Assembly (NCBI RefSeq): GCF_017876155.1
Contig: NZ_JAGINP010000040.1
Location: 1 to 33,784, forward strand
DNA length: 33,784 nucleotides
Direction of reading: 5' to 3'
Origin: Azospirillum rugosum
Lineage (GTDB): Bacteria; Pseudomonadota; Alphaproteobacteria; Azospirillales; Azospirillaceae
Shown here in pieces: positions 26,809-33,784 of this stretch; positions within the stretch are counted from its first letter, which is position 1; the number at the start of each line of letters is the position of its first letter. The translations under genes were made by a program, and so were the position numbers. Below the pieces are notes generated by a model. That model was not told the origin of the DNA and did no database searches. It saw only the letters and a list, made by a program, of their open reading frames with translations.

Positions 26809-27177
26809 TCACAGGCATCCGGGCTGCCGCCCCCGCGGCATCCGTGCCCGCTCCTCATCTTCGGCAATGCGCCGAAGCTGCTCGATCAGGTCCTCCAGTG
26901 ACCAAGCCTCCGTGGAATCGTCCGGAACCCGGCGCCAGTCGAAATAATTGGCGATGTGGTGGCGCGCCTCGGCGCGGCAGTCCGCCAGCGCCCGTCGGGC
27001 CGCATCAATCTGGTCGGGATTCGCTCGCAGATACGCCTCCAGTGCCCACGGTCCCTTCGCGAAGGCGAGGGGCACGAACGGGTGCAGCCCGGCCGCGACG
27101 AACGCCTCCACCAGCATCCGGCGGCATCGGGCGTCCAACGCCGGTCCGTTGGCCGACTCCTTCGACGGCGCGGTCAT
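26809..27177 (-). CDS. hypothetical protein, 122 residues, coupled to the tyrosine recombinase
   Basis: The frame is open much further back, but ATG 27177 overlaps the stop of the recombinase gene (ATGA), so this is the likely start. The product is helical: RMLVEAFVAAGLHPFVPLAF, KGPWALEAYLRANPDQI, RRALADCRAEARHHIANYFDW, and LEDLIEQLRRIAEDEERARM. No domain recognised. It may be a directionality or regulatory partner of the recombinase, purely from position. Confidence 0.65.
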   Translation of the reverse strand: MTAPSKESANGPALDARCRRMLVEAFVAAGLHPFVPLAFAKGPWALEAYLRANPDQIDAARRALADCRAEARHHIANYFDWRRVPDDSTEAWSLEDLIEQLRRIAEDEERARMPRGRQPGCL

Positions 27178-28232
27178 TCTTGGGGCTCCTCGAGCGCCGA
27201 CGCCGGAAGCGCCACCTCCGTCATCGGCCGCGTCGCCGCTCCGTCGGCCCGCAAGCGATGGAGTTGGGCGACGGCGCCGCGCGATGCGATGAGACGCGCG
27301 GCGTAGCGGGCCGGCAGCTGCGGCGCCCGCCAGCCGCCGGCGTGCATGATCAGCGGCGGTGCGAAGTTGCCGGCGGTCAGTTCCTGCGCCATGCCGACGC
27401 GCGGTGAGTGCGAGCTGACGCGCTCCGGATCGAGACCGGCAACGTGGGCGAGACGCTTGAAGGCTCGCGACACGTGCTCCCGGGACAGGCGGTTCGGGGA
27501 CACGCCGGAGCGCGTCAGGCTGCGCAGAAGCGGTCCGCCGACGATGCCGGACGCGGCGATCCAGCGATCGACGCTCGCCACGGTCGCCGGCGAAATCCAA
27601 CCGATGGTCTCGGGATCGGCGGTGACCACCTTGGCCCGACGGAACCGCACCAGGGCGCTCCCGTCGGGGAGGCGCTCGATGTCGTCGACGTCGATGCCGA
27701 TGATTTCGGAGCGCCGCCCGAGGAGGTCGAGGGACAGGTCGAGCAGCGCCCCATCGCGCAGGTCGATGAGACCGCTGCCGAGCCGGGCGTGGATTCGGTC
27801 ACGAAGTTCGAGCGTCAGCGGCGCCGCTTGGCGGCGCGGGCGACGGTGCTGGCGCGCCGCGCCCTTCAACGCGAGCGCGATGGAAGGATGGTCCGTGGGA
27901 TCGGCGCAGTTGGCCAAGCGGTGCAGGCGGCCCAGTTCGGCGACGCGTCGGCCGAGCACCTCTGCGCTGAGCGTCGTCGCCCGGTGACGCACGTAGGCCA
28001 GGACCGTCTTCGGCGTGGCGGGAAGCACGCGCGATCCGCGGTGGGCGCAGAAGCGGGTGAAGTCGTTCAGCCCGATGAGGACGTTTCGCGCGGTTTCCGG
28101 AGCGAGCGCCTCCGCGACCATGCGCATGGCGCGTTCGAAGCGCTTCAGCGTGGCTGGGCGCGCCGCGGCATCGCCCAAAAGCCGCAAGACCCGACAGATT
28201 GCGTCAATCCTTTGATCCGCCGTCCGGGACAT
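27174..28232 (-). CDS. tyrosine recombinase / phage-integrase family
   Basis: 352 residues. The N-terminal ~125 residues resemble a SAM-like core-binding domain (LIGLNDFTRFCAHRG, TVLAYVRHRATTL). The catalytic domain shows the family set: Arg in LLGRRSEI (first R), a Lys strand VRFRRAKVV, HSPRVGMAQEL giving H-x-x-R, HAGGWRAPQ giving the His/Trp position, and the nucleophile Tyr in PARYAARLI. It is first in a three-gene operon with two small genes. The iteron region lies directly upstream. A role in plasmid multimer resolution or integration of an element is likely; which one cannot be told from the sequence. Confidence 0.85.
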   Translation of the reverse strand: MSRTADQRIDAICRVLRLLGDAAARPATLKRFERAMRMVAEALAPETARNVLIGLNDFTRFCAHRGSRVLPATPKTVLAYVRHRATTLSAEVLGRRVAELGRLHRLANCADPTDHPSIALALKGAARQHRRPRRQAAPLTLELRDRIHARLGSGLIDLRDGALLDLSLDLLGRRSEIIGIDVDDIERLPDGSALVRFRRAKVVTADPETIGWISPATVASVDRWIAASGIVGGPLLRSLTRSGVSPNRLSREHVSRAFKRLAHVAGLDPERVSSHSPRVGMAQELTAGNFAPPLIMHAGGWRAPQLPARYAARLIASRGAVAQLHRLRADGAATRPMTEVALPASALEEPQE

Positions 28233-28289
28233 GCACCACCCTCCCGCCCATCGTCACTCCCCCATCGACCAGGGCATCCTAGCAGCGCT

Positions 28290-28480
28290 CTGTCTGGATT
28301 TTGGAAAGTTATTGTGCCTACCTCTCATAGATAAATGAAGCATAGACCTGATTCGTTCGATTTATGGAGCCTATTGTTTGTGGTCAAATTTTACGCTGCG
28401 GAGCAGTGCGTGCGTGACTGCTCTGGCGATGTCTCTTTTCAATGTTCGTTTCGTGGCGATTGTGAGGGTGAGTTTTGGCT
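28290..28480. other. AT-rich segment next to the iterons
   Basis: In a stretch where the neighbourhood is strongly GC-rich, this ~190-base segment is clearly AT-richer (for example GATTCGTTCGATTTATGGAG and GTGGTCAAATTTTACG). It holds no gene. It probably contains the recombinase promoter and may be an unwinding element if the adjacent iterons belong to an origin. Confidence 0.4.
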
Positions 28481-28488
28481 GACTTCCA

Positions 28489-28599
28489 CCGTCCTCGCGA
28501 CGGTGATTTGCCGTCTTCGTGACGGAGCTTTGCCGTCTTCGCAACGTCATTTCCCCGTCCCCGGGACGGAGGACGCACCGTCCCGACAGCGGAGCGAAG
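28489..28599 (+). repeat. tandem 22-bp iterons, core CCGTC-N5-GACGG
   Basis: CCGTC begins at 28489, 28511, 28533, 28555 and 28578, that is at spacings of 22, 22, 22 and 23 bases. Copies 1, 2 and 4 are full CCGTC-N5-GACGG palindromes; copy 3 has a decayed right arm (AACGT), and copy 5 keeps the left arm. The first three share a T-rich tail (ATTTG, CTTTG, ATTTC). Spacing of two helical turns places every copy on the same face of DNA, as for initiator or partition-protein binding sites. Confidence 0.7.
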
Positions 28600-28676
28600 A
28601 CGGCGACGAGGCGTTGCGACCGGGGCGGGCGCGGCGGTGCCGGGGTCCTGGAATCGGTATCGGGGACGGGGAGTCT

Positions 28677-28691
28677 CCGTCCCGAGGACGG
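28677..28691 (+). repeat. isolated CCGTC-N5-GACGG palindrome
   Basis: CCGTCCCGAGGACGG, a further copy of the iteron core about 100 bases downstream of the array. Confidence 0.55.
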
Positions 28692-29055
28692 AGGAGGCGG
28701 TCGGGGCGGCCCGTCGCGGCGGGAGCGTATCGGCCCCGGTGCGCCTGATCCGCCGGTCGCTGCCGAGCCCTTCGCGCCGTCGCCTGTCGCGAGGATGGGG
28801 ACGCCGTCACCACGACGGTCGGCGGCGCAGGGGCGTCGGGACGGTGGTCGGGCCAGCGGCAAGCCGGAGGGGCTCGGCAATGCGGGTCCCGTCGTGGAAA
28901 TCGGATCGGCGCGGCGGTGACAAAAATGGGGCGGCCGGGTTTGGCGAAGCGACGAAACGCGCGCTTCAGCGCTTCCGGAAGGCCCGCCGCGCCCGACTTT
29001 CAAGCCGCCGCCCGGTCGCGCCGAGCAAAGGCGCGGCATTCGGGACGCCGGAAAT
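28692..29055. other. gene-free GC-rich region
   Basis: Long frames are open on both strands, but only because of high GC; their products are low-complexity Arg/Gly/Pro. I see no supported gene. Confidence 0.5.
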
Positions 29056-29056
29056 C

Positions 29057-29071
29057 TTAACTATTCGTTAA
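29057..29071. promoter_or_regulatory. CtrA-type box TTAA-N7-TTAA
   Basis: TTAACTATTCGTTAA is an exact match to the alphaproteobacterial CtrA recognition pattern and sits inside a perfect CTTAAC-N5-GTTAAG inverted repeat (29056-29072). It is a conspicuous AT-rich island in very GC-rich DNA, between the iterons and the transposase gene. CtrA is known to silence or gate origins and to control promoters in this class. Confidence 0.45.
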
Positions 29072-29138
29072 GCATTCGCTGCATAGCGTTCCCGACTGTT
29101 CGGCCGCCGTCGAGTCAAGGTCGGGGAAAGGGAATGTT

Positions 29139-29211
29139 CTCCGTCCTCGCTCCGATGAATACGGCGAGGACGGAGAGATGTCAAGAGTGCCTTTCCGTTG
29201 CGAGGACGGAG
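29139..29211. repeat. 12-bp inverted/direct repeats GCGAGGACGGAG
   Basis: CTCCGTCCTCGC (29139-29150) and GCGAGGACGGAG (29164-29175) form a perfect 12-bp stem with a 13-base loop. A third copy in the second orientation lies at 29200-29211, 36 bases on. The sequence overlaps the iteron half-site GACGG, so the same protein may bind. Confidence 0.6.
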
Positions 29212-29326
29212 AGGCGGTCGTTTCGAATACGGAGGAAGTCGTCCTGAATACGGGAAATCACCGTCCCCGACGGAGCGGCGGAGCGAAGGGCAGGAGGACG
29301 AAGTGGGATCGACAACGGAGGGCGGG

Positions 29327-31018
29327 ATGGGATCGAGGACGGGGCGGGGCGGGAGGAGCGGGGACGACGGGCCGACACCGGACGCGGCACCGCCCTCCCG
29401 CCGCGGTGGACGGGCACAGAGCCCTTCGCGCGGGGTGGCCGGGGCGACCGTCGGGACCGGGCGCGGCGGCGGCGGCACGGACGGGGGCGAACCGGCCCTG
29501 GCTCCGCCGGCCCTCGCCGCCGCACCGCCCGCCCGCGAGGCGACCGTGGTGGTGGCCACGCCGCGGTTCCGCGGCAATTGGGACGTGCCCCTCACCGCGC
29601 GGGGGCGCCCCCTGCCGTCGGACCTTCGGCACTTCGTCGTGCTGACGCCGCCGGACCAGGGGTGCCCGAATTGCCGGGCCGGGAGACTGCAGCCGCGGGG
29701 TGCGAAAGGGCGCAAGGCGGTGCGGGACTGGCCGTACGGCCCGCTTCCGGTGCACTTGACCATCGAATTCCAGGCGTGCTGGGCGTGCCCGGACTGCGGT
29801 CTTCGGATCAAGCCGAAGGCCGCTTGGATCGATCCCGGGTGCGGTTGGACCGAGCCGTGGTTGCCGGTCACGCCGCGCCTCGCCCGCTACCTGGAGGAGG
29901 AGTTGCGCCACACGACGACCGTGACGGATCTCTCCCGTCGCACGGCCGTCACACGGGAGACGATCAACGAGCTGATCGACCGCATCGGCAAGGATGTGCG
30001 CCACGCCGCGCGCCACGACCTGCTGCCGGCGGCCCGGATCGTCGGCCTCGACGGCAAAAAACTGGGGAAAAGGAAGTTCCGCCTTCTCGTCGCCACCGAT
30101 CTCGTCCGGCAAAAGCTGCTGTGGTGCGCGCCCGGGGAGGAGGACACCGCCTCCATCGTGGATCTGATCCGGAGCCTGCCCCAGTGGCGGGACATCGAGA
30201 TCTTCGTCTGCGACTTCGCGCCCGGCTTCGAGGCGGCGATCCGGGAGGCCTACCAAGGGTTGCCGCAGCCCAGCATCGTGCGATGCCTGGCCCACGTGGC
30301 GCGCCTCTTCCTCGACGCGGGACACGGCGAGCGCAGGCGTCTGGCCAGGCGGCGGGCGCAGGGAAAGCTTCCGCCGCTGAACCGCATCTTCACGCTGCGG
30401 CTCCGCGATATGGCGCCGAGCCACCGGGCGCTCCTGCGCAAGTTGAAGGACAGCAAGCCGACGCTCTTCAAAGCCTACTGCTTCAAGGAAGCGGTCTACG
30501 GGGTGTTTGCTCCCGGCGTGACCGCCGCCGTGGCGCGGGCCCGCTTCGCCCGGCTGCGGCGCTGGATGCAGCGGGACCCGGAGATGGCCAGCGTGTTCCG
30601 CGCCCCGATGGACACCGTGACGACGCACCTCGACCAGATCCTGCGCGGCCTGGAGCCGGGGGCGGTCGCCACGAACAACGGAGCGGAGCGCGTCAACGGC
30701 GGTCTTGACGCGCTCAACGCCGCGACCAAGGGGCTGGCGTGGCGTCAGCCCGAGCGCTTCCTCGTCCGCGCCCTGCTGCGGCACGGCGGGTTGACGGCGG
30801 CGCACCTGGACGCCGCCCGGGCCGCCCGCTTGGCCCTGGAGCCGCCCGAGACCGACCGGCCGCCGCACCGGCGTCCGCCGGAGGAAGGCCGGCGCGGCGG
30901 CGCGGCCGCGGAGTCCGTCCGCGCCGCCGGTGCGGACGCACGGCGGCGCGCGGCCGCCGCGGTGCGGCCAACCGCGCCGGTCGACGCCGGCGCGGACGCG
31001 CGGCGCGCACCGGCATAG
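29327..31018 (+). CDS. ISL3-type transposase with N- and C-terminal extensions
   Basis: ATG 29327 has GGAG six bases upstream, giving 563 residues; the frame is open further back but repetitive. After ~75 Gly/Ala/Arg-rich residues comes a zinc ribbon (CPNCRAGRLQPRG with CWACPDCGLR), a helix-turn-helix (TVTDLSRRTAVTRETINELI), and an ISL3-like DDE core: IVGLDGKKLGKRKFRLLVATD with the first Asp, DIEIFVCDFAPGFEAAI with the second, IVRCLAHVARLFLD, and NNGAERVNGGLDALN with the Glu. The last ~75 residues are an Arg/Ala/Pro-rich tail. It is clearly different from the ISL3 transposase at 4432. Standard terminal repeats were not found around it. It may be a domesticated plasmid gene or an unlisted IS. 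Confidence 0.75.
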   Translation: MGSRTGRGGRSGDDGPTPDAAPPSRRGGRAQSPSRGVAGATVGTGRGGGGTDGGEPALAPPALAAAPPAREATVVVATPRFRGNWDVPLTARGRPLPSDLRHFVVLTPPDQGCPNCRAGRLQPRGAKGRKAVRDWPYGPLPVHLTIEFQACWACPDCGLRIKPKAAWIDPGCGWTEPWLPVTPRLARYLEEELRHTTTVTDLSRRTAVTRETINELIDRIGKDVRHAARHDLLPAARIVGLDGKKLGKRKFRLLVATDLVRQKLLWCAPGEEDTASIVDLIRSLPQWRDIEIFVCDFAPGFEAAIREAYQGLPQPSIVRCLAHVARLFLDAGHGERRRLARRRAQGKLPPLNRIFTLRLRDMAPSHRALLRKLKDSKPTLFKAYCFKEAVYGVFAPGVTAAVARARFARLRRWMQRDPEMASVFRAPMDTVTTHLDQILRGLEPGAVATNNGAERVNGGLDALNAATKGLAWRQPERFLVRALLRHGGLTAAHLDAARAARLALEPPETDRPPHRRPPEEGRRGGAAAESVRAAGADARRRAAAAVRPTAPVDAGADARRAPA

Positions 31019-31377
31019 CGCGGAAAAATCGCACGCGGCCCGCCGGGATTCCGGCATGGCTCCGCGTATGGCCAGATGCGGAGCCTTCGGTGGGGCGGCA
31101 AACCGCCCCCGCGGAATCAACGGCTTGCGGGCCCGTCCTCATCCAAAATCCGGGCTATGCCGGTGTGGTGTCAGCAATCTTAGGTAATCATAATGACTAT
31201 AAGCACCTCTTATTGGGGAAAATTGCGGACGGCGTCCCAAGCGCCGGTCCCGCGCCGGCCGACGATCCCCGCGTCCGTCCCGCCCGGGCGGACGCCCCCG
31301 AACCGGCCGACCCCGACGGCTTCCCAGTCCCCCATGTCCGCCGCCGGACGGCGCGACCGCTCGTTCACGGAGTCCTG
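31019..31377. other. intergenic region with AT-rich patch upstream of the ParB-like gene
   Basis: No gene supported. Around 31170-31220 the DNA becomes AT-rich (TTAGGTAATCATAATGACTA and on), as expected for the promoter of the downstream gene or a recombination site. GGAG five bases before ATG 31378 is the ribosome binding site. Confidence 0.5.
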
Positions 31378-32478
31378 ATGCCTCGACTGAAGCTGACCGT
31401 TGCCGCCAAGCCGCGGCCGGTCAACGCGATGCCCGAAAGGATGGTCGCGCTCGACCGCCTGCAACCGGCGCCCGATTGTCTCGAGCGGCCGCCCTCCGCG
31501 GAGGACCTCGCCGGCGAGCCCCGGCACGATGGCCCCATCGTTGTCCGGTCCATCCCCATTGATCCGAAGGCCCCGGTCATCGTGCTGGCCGGCCTGGAGC
31601 GCCTCGCGCGTCTGCGCCAGGCCGGCAACGTGACGGCCTACGTGCGCGTGGCGGAGCCGGCGACCCCTGCGGAGGCGCTCACCGTCGGCTGGAGTGCGGC
31701 GCCGGAACCGCGCCGGGATCCTGTGCGTCTCGGCCAGGGGTTGCGTGCTCTGCTGCCGATGCTGTGGACCGGCGGCGCCGTCGAGGCGGCTCGGCTCGCC
31801 GTGCTGGCCAACATCACCGGCTTCACCGAACCGGACGTCGAACGGGTGCTGCTCCTGGCCGAGGCCGTCGAGGCGACCGAGAGCAGCGCGGCGGGCTACA
31901 CCCGGGAGGCGCTGGCCGCCATGCCGCTGGCCGCGCTGCGCCGGCTCCTGACCGACCTTGCGACGCCGCCGGACGCGCCGCCGGTGACGGTCCACGACGA
32001 CGCGGCGCCGGCGGCCGCGGCATCGGCGCCCGATCTTCCGCCACTGCCGACGGCGGCCGAAGTGGCCGCCATGCCGCCTGGGGCATTCCGCCGTGAGGTG
32101 GCGGGCTTGCTGCCCGCCGGCGCCACGATCAAAGATCTCGGCACCGCCTTCCAAAAGGTGGACGCGAAGCGTCCGCTCACGTACAGCGCCTTCGAAAAGA
32201 CCTTGTCGGGCGGACGGAACAATCCCGCCACCATCGAGCGACTGCTGCTGGCGATCCGGGCGCTGCACCATCCGGCCGCGTGGCCCGAGGTCACCGCGGC
32301 GGTCGCCGAACGTCGGCAGGAACGTGCGGCGGGGAAGGCCGCGGCGACGGGCAAGCCGAAGCGCGCCGCACCGGCGGCCGGCCGGAACGATGGTGCGGCG
32401 CCGATGCGTGAATTCGGCCCGGTAGCGGCGGATCCGGAAGTCCCCTCCGGTGATGAGCGCCCACCCTCGGATGGTTGA
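31378..32478 (+). CDS. ParB-like protein, 366 residues
   Basis: Start ATG 31378 with GGAG five bases upstream. Residues ~20-95 resemble a ParB/Srx-type domain: MVALDRLQPAPDCLERPPSAED, DGPIVVRSIPIDP, and IVLAGLERLARLRQAGNVTAYVRV, where the usual G-x-R-R/H motif is altered to GLERL. Next comes RRDPVRLGQGLRALLPMLW and a helical region with FTEPDVERVLLLAEAV, like a ParB helix-turn-helix. An alanine/proline linker (~205-230) precedes a C-terminal helical domain (FRREVAGLLPAG, YSAFEKTLSGGRNNPATIERLLLAIRAL) and a basic tail. With iterons nearby it could be a partition or copy-control protein; no ParA gene is in the window. Family assignment is moderate. Confidence 0.55.
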   Translation: MPRLKLTVAAKPRPVNAMPERMVALDRLQPAPDCLERPPSAEDLAGEPRHDGPIVVRSIPIDPKAPVIVLAGLERLARLRQAGNVTAYVRVAEPATPAEALTVGWSAAPEPRRDPVRLGQGLRALLPMLWTGGAVEAARLAVLANITGFTEPDVERVLLLAEAVEATESSAAGYTREALAAMPLAALRRLLTDLATPPDAPPVTVHDDAAPAAAASAPDLPPLPTAAEVAAMPPGAFRREVAGLLPAGATIKDLGTAFQKVDAKRPLTYSAFEKTLSGGRNNPATIERLLLAIRALHHPAAWPEVTAAVAERRQERAAGKAAATGKPKRAAPAAGRNDGAAPMREFGPVAADPEVPSGDERPPSDG

Positions 32479-32716
32479 GCGGAGGCGGTTCTGTCGGTCC
32501 AACCGGTCGGCGGGTGATGCCGGCGCCCGCCCTCGTCACGCTCCTCGGAAGCGCGCTGCCGGCGATCCGGCGAGCCGCTCGTCGAGCGGGCGCGTGCGCC
32601 GCAATTCGGGGCCTTGGGGGGATCTCGTCCGCGCCAGCCAGCACCTCGTTCAGGGCCTCCTCGCTCGCGCATGAGGGGTGTGTCGAGGTCGGGATCGGAG
32701 TCGTCGCGGTCCGGGC
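32479..32716. other. short region without a supported gene
   Basis: Minus-strand frames here carry protein-like fragments (EEALNEVLAGADEIPPRP) that are not linked to a start in one frame, so a decayed gene is possible. Nothing firm. Confidence 0.3.
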
Positions 32717-32896
32717 TCAGGATTCCTTTTTGGGGCGGCGCACGAGCGTCGAGTTGCGGAACAAGCCGTGGCCACCGTTGATGCGTTGCAGGTCCTCGCG
32801 CGAGACTTGGCCCGAACGCAGGGCGTCCTCATCGCGACGGCGGGACGCCGCCTTCTCAAGCGCGCGTTGCTTGGGGTCGTACTCGCTCACTCGCAT
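32717..32896 (-). CDS. small basic protein, 59 residues
   Basis: ATG 32896 with AGGAG seven bases upstream, a textbook start. The product begins MRVSEYDPKQRALEKAASRR and contains SGQVSREDLQRINGGHGLFR and NSTLVRRPKKES at the end. It is hydrophilic and charged, with no known domain. Its start overlaps the stop of the frame upstream (ATGA), so it is probably second in a small operon. It could be a plasmid-borne regulator or antitoxin-like protein; unproven. Confidence 0.6.
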   Translation of the reverse strand: MRVSEYDPKQRALEKAASRRRDEDALRSGQVSREDLQRINGGHGLFRNSTLVRRPKKES

Positions 32897-33236
32897 GACG
32901 CTTCTCCTGAAGCCGGATCCACGACGTCGGCAATGATATGGTCCAAACGCGTGGAAGAAACCTCCGATCCGTCACGACGAAACTGTCGGCCATGCGCCTC
33001 GGTCTCGTCAAGAAGCCGGTTCAGCCAGGGACATTCTCCTCCCGACGCTGTGGCGTCCGCGGCGACCGTGCACCGGCGGCGCGACGCTCCTGTCGTCGCG
33101 TCATGCCCAAGGCGGCGTCGACACGGTCACCGACCGTTGGACTCCACGTGCTTGCCGCGCCGCGACGAAGCGGAAAGGCCACAAAGGGTGGGGCGGGGGG
33201 ACCGGTCGGGGCGGACGCCGCGGGTCCATCAGGCAA
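32893..33236 (-). pseudogene. possible small gene with a single-base frameshift
   Basis: One minus frame (from TTG 33236) gives SPTVGDRVDAALGMTRRQER and on to RREENVPG then stop at 33021; another frame without any start gives CPWLNRLLDETEAHGRQFRR and LDHIIADVVDPASGEAS, ending in the ATGA overlap with the 59-residue gene. Adding one C in the GTCCCTGG run (near 33026-33030) would join them as REENVPWLNRLLDE into a ~114-residue protein. Either a real frameshift mutation or a base missing from the assembly. Confidence 0.4.
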
Positions 33237-33411
33237 TCCCCGGCTTGGCCGGGCCGCGCGGGTCGCTCATGGCGCTAGCCCCTCCCATGGGTGGGCGGCA
33301 TCAGCGCGCTTTGTCGCGCTTCGGTGCTTGACGCTCCCAGCCCATGGCAACGCGGCCGAAATCGTCGGGGCCACATCGACGCCCCGTCATCGGGCGTGTT
33401 CCGTCATCGCC
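33237..33411. other. no convincing gene
   Basis: Only very short minus-strand frames (for example a 29-codon frame starting MTGRRCGPDDFG). I do not claim any of them. Confidence 0.4.
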
Positions 33412-33690
33412 TTACCGGAGGCGCTCCCCTCTTGCCAGCCGCGCCAGATCATGCGCCGTCACCACGCCGAGCGCCAACAACGCCGCGACAGCGTCGTTCA
33501 TGGCCAGTTCGGCCACCACGCAAGCCCGATCAACGGCCAGACCGTCCACCACCTCCCAGTCCGACTCCTCTGTCCGCCGCGCCCAAATAGCCCAGACCCA
33601 CACAGTACGACCGTCGCCTTTCCGGGGCAGCGGATCCACGTGAAGCCTCAGGCCAGGCCCGACATCCAGCCGCCAGCCCTGGTCAATCAT
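33412..33690 (-). CDS. hypothetical protein, 92 residues
   Basis: The frame is open to ATG 33753, but I prefer ATG 33690 because the sequence becomes protein-like there: MIDQGWRLDVGPGLRLHVDP, then KGDGRTVWVWAIWARRTEES, CVVAELAMNDAVAALLALGV and TAHDLARLARGERLR. One Trp-rich strand set and one amphipathic helix; no domain recognised. Ribosome binding site is weak for either start. It may head the small-gene cluster on this strand. Confidence 0.5.
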   Translation of the reverse strand: MIDQGWRLDVGPGLRLHVDPLPRKGDGRTVWVWAIWARRTEESDWEVVDGLAVDRACVVAELAMNDAVAALLALGVVTAHDLARLARGERLR

Positions 33691-33784
33691 GCACAGTGCG
33701 CTCGAAACTGAACAGGACGACCGGAGGAAAGTGAACGGTCTGTACGGCAGCATGAACAGCGGAGCGGGTTGAGCAGCCGAGCGG

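Noticed and set aside
28489..28599. Regular 22-bp repeats as a CRISPR array
   Set aside because: The repeats are tandem with no unique spacers, the period is too short, and no cas genes are present; iterons explain them better.
28371..29071. Several 130-220 codon frames on both strands
   Set aside because: Low-complexity products, no ribosome binding sites, and they overlap the repeats.
29258..31120. Long 620-codon minus-strand frame opposite the ISL3-type gene
   Set aside because: Arg/Pro/Gly-rich product with no motif; a shadow of a high-GC gene whose plus strand encodes a clear DDE transposase.
31183..31210. A dif site for XerC/XerD
   Set aside because: GGTAATCATAA resembles one arm, but the other arm does not match; kept only as a weak motif.

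Overview
The window looks like an accessory, plasmid- or chromid-like segment of a GC-rich alphaproteobacterium. The evidence is codon use, the IS families present (IS630, ISL3, IS110/IS1111, IS66, IS5) and a TTAA-N7-TTAA CtrA-type site. An Azospirillum/Rhodospirillales host is a guess from overall feel. No rRNA, tRNA or CRISPR array was seen.

Layout. (1) 1-4240, minus strand: a two-gene module of a GHKL protein (Hsp90/MORC-like ATPase fused to a histidine-kinase core) and a receiver-domain protein. The receiver gene runs into an IS630 end at the left edge. A good sigma70-type promoter and a possible 65-codon leader gene precede the pair. (2) 4240-7240: insertion sequences, namely an IS5 scrap, an ISL3 copy killed by an in-frame amber codon, and the 3' half of an IS1111/IS110 element. 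(3) 7243-24062: the core of the window, two convergent operons. The plus-strand operon encodes cysteine desulfurase, DUF4007 protein, ATPase and PP-loop sulfurtransferase; this is the SspABCD arrangement that writes single-stranded DNA phosphorothioate. The minus-strand operon encodes a DptF/SspF-like ATPase, a DptG/SspG-like protein, a 1.8-kb-residue DptH/SspH-like FtsK-type ATPase and, last, an Mrr-like PD-(D/E)xK nuclease. (4) 24188-26422: a graveyard of IS66, IS630 and IS110 pieces, with the IS110 sitting inside the IS630. (5) 26533-33784: a higher-GC backbone with a tyrosine recombinase operon, 22-bp iterons, a CtrA-type site, long inverted repeats, an ISL3-type transposase with unusual extensions, a ParB-like protein and several small genes.

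How it works together (inference from known systems). SspA takes sulfur from cysteine, SspD activates and passes it, and SspB and SspC handle the DNA, so that self DNA carries phosphorothioate. The FGH operon is expected to attack DNA lacking the mark. The nuclease closing that operon is not a standard named member and is the best candidate for something new here; the GHKL/receiver pair is the second.
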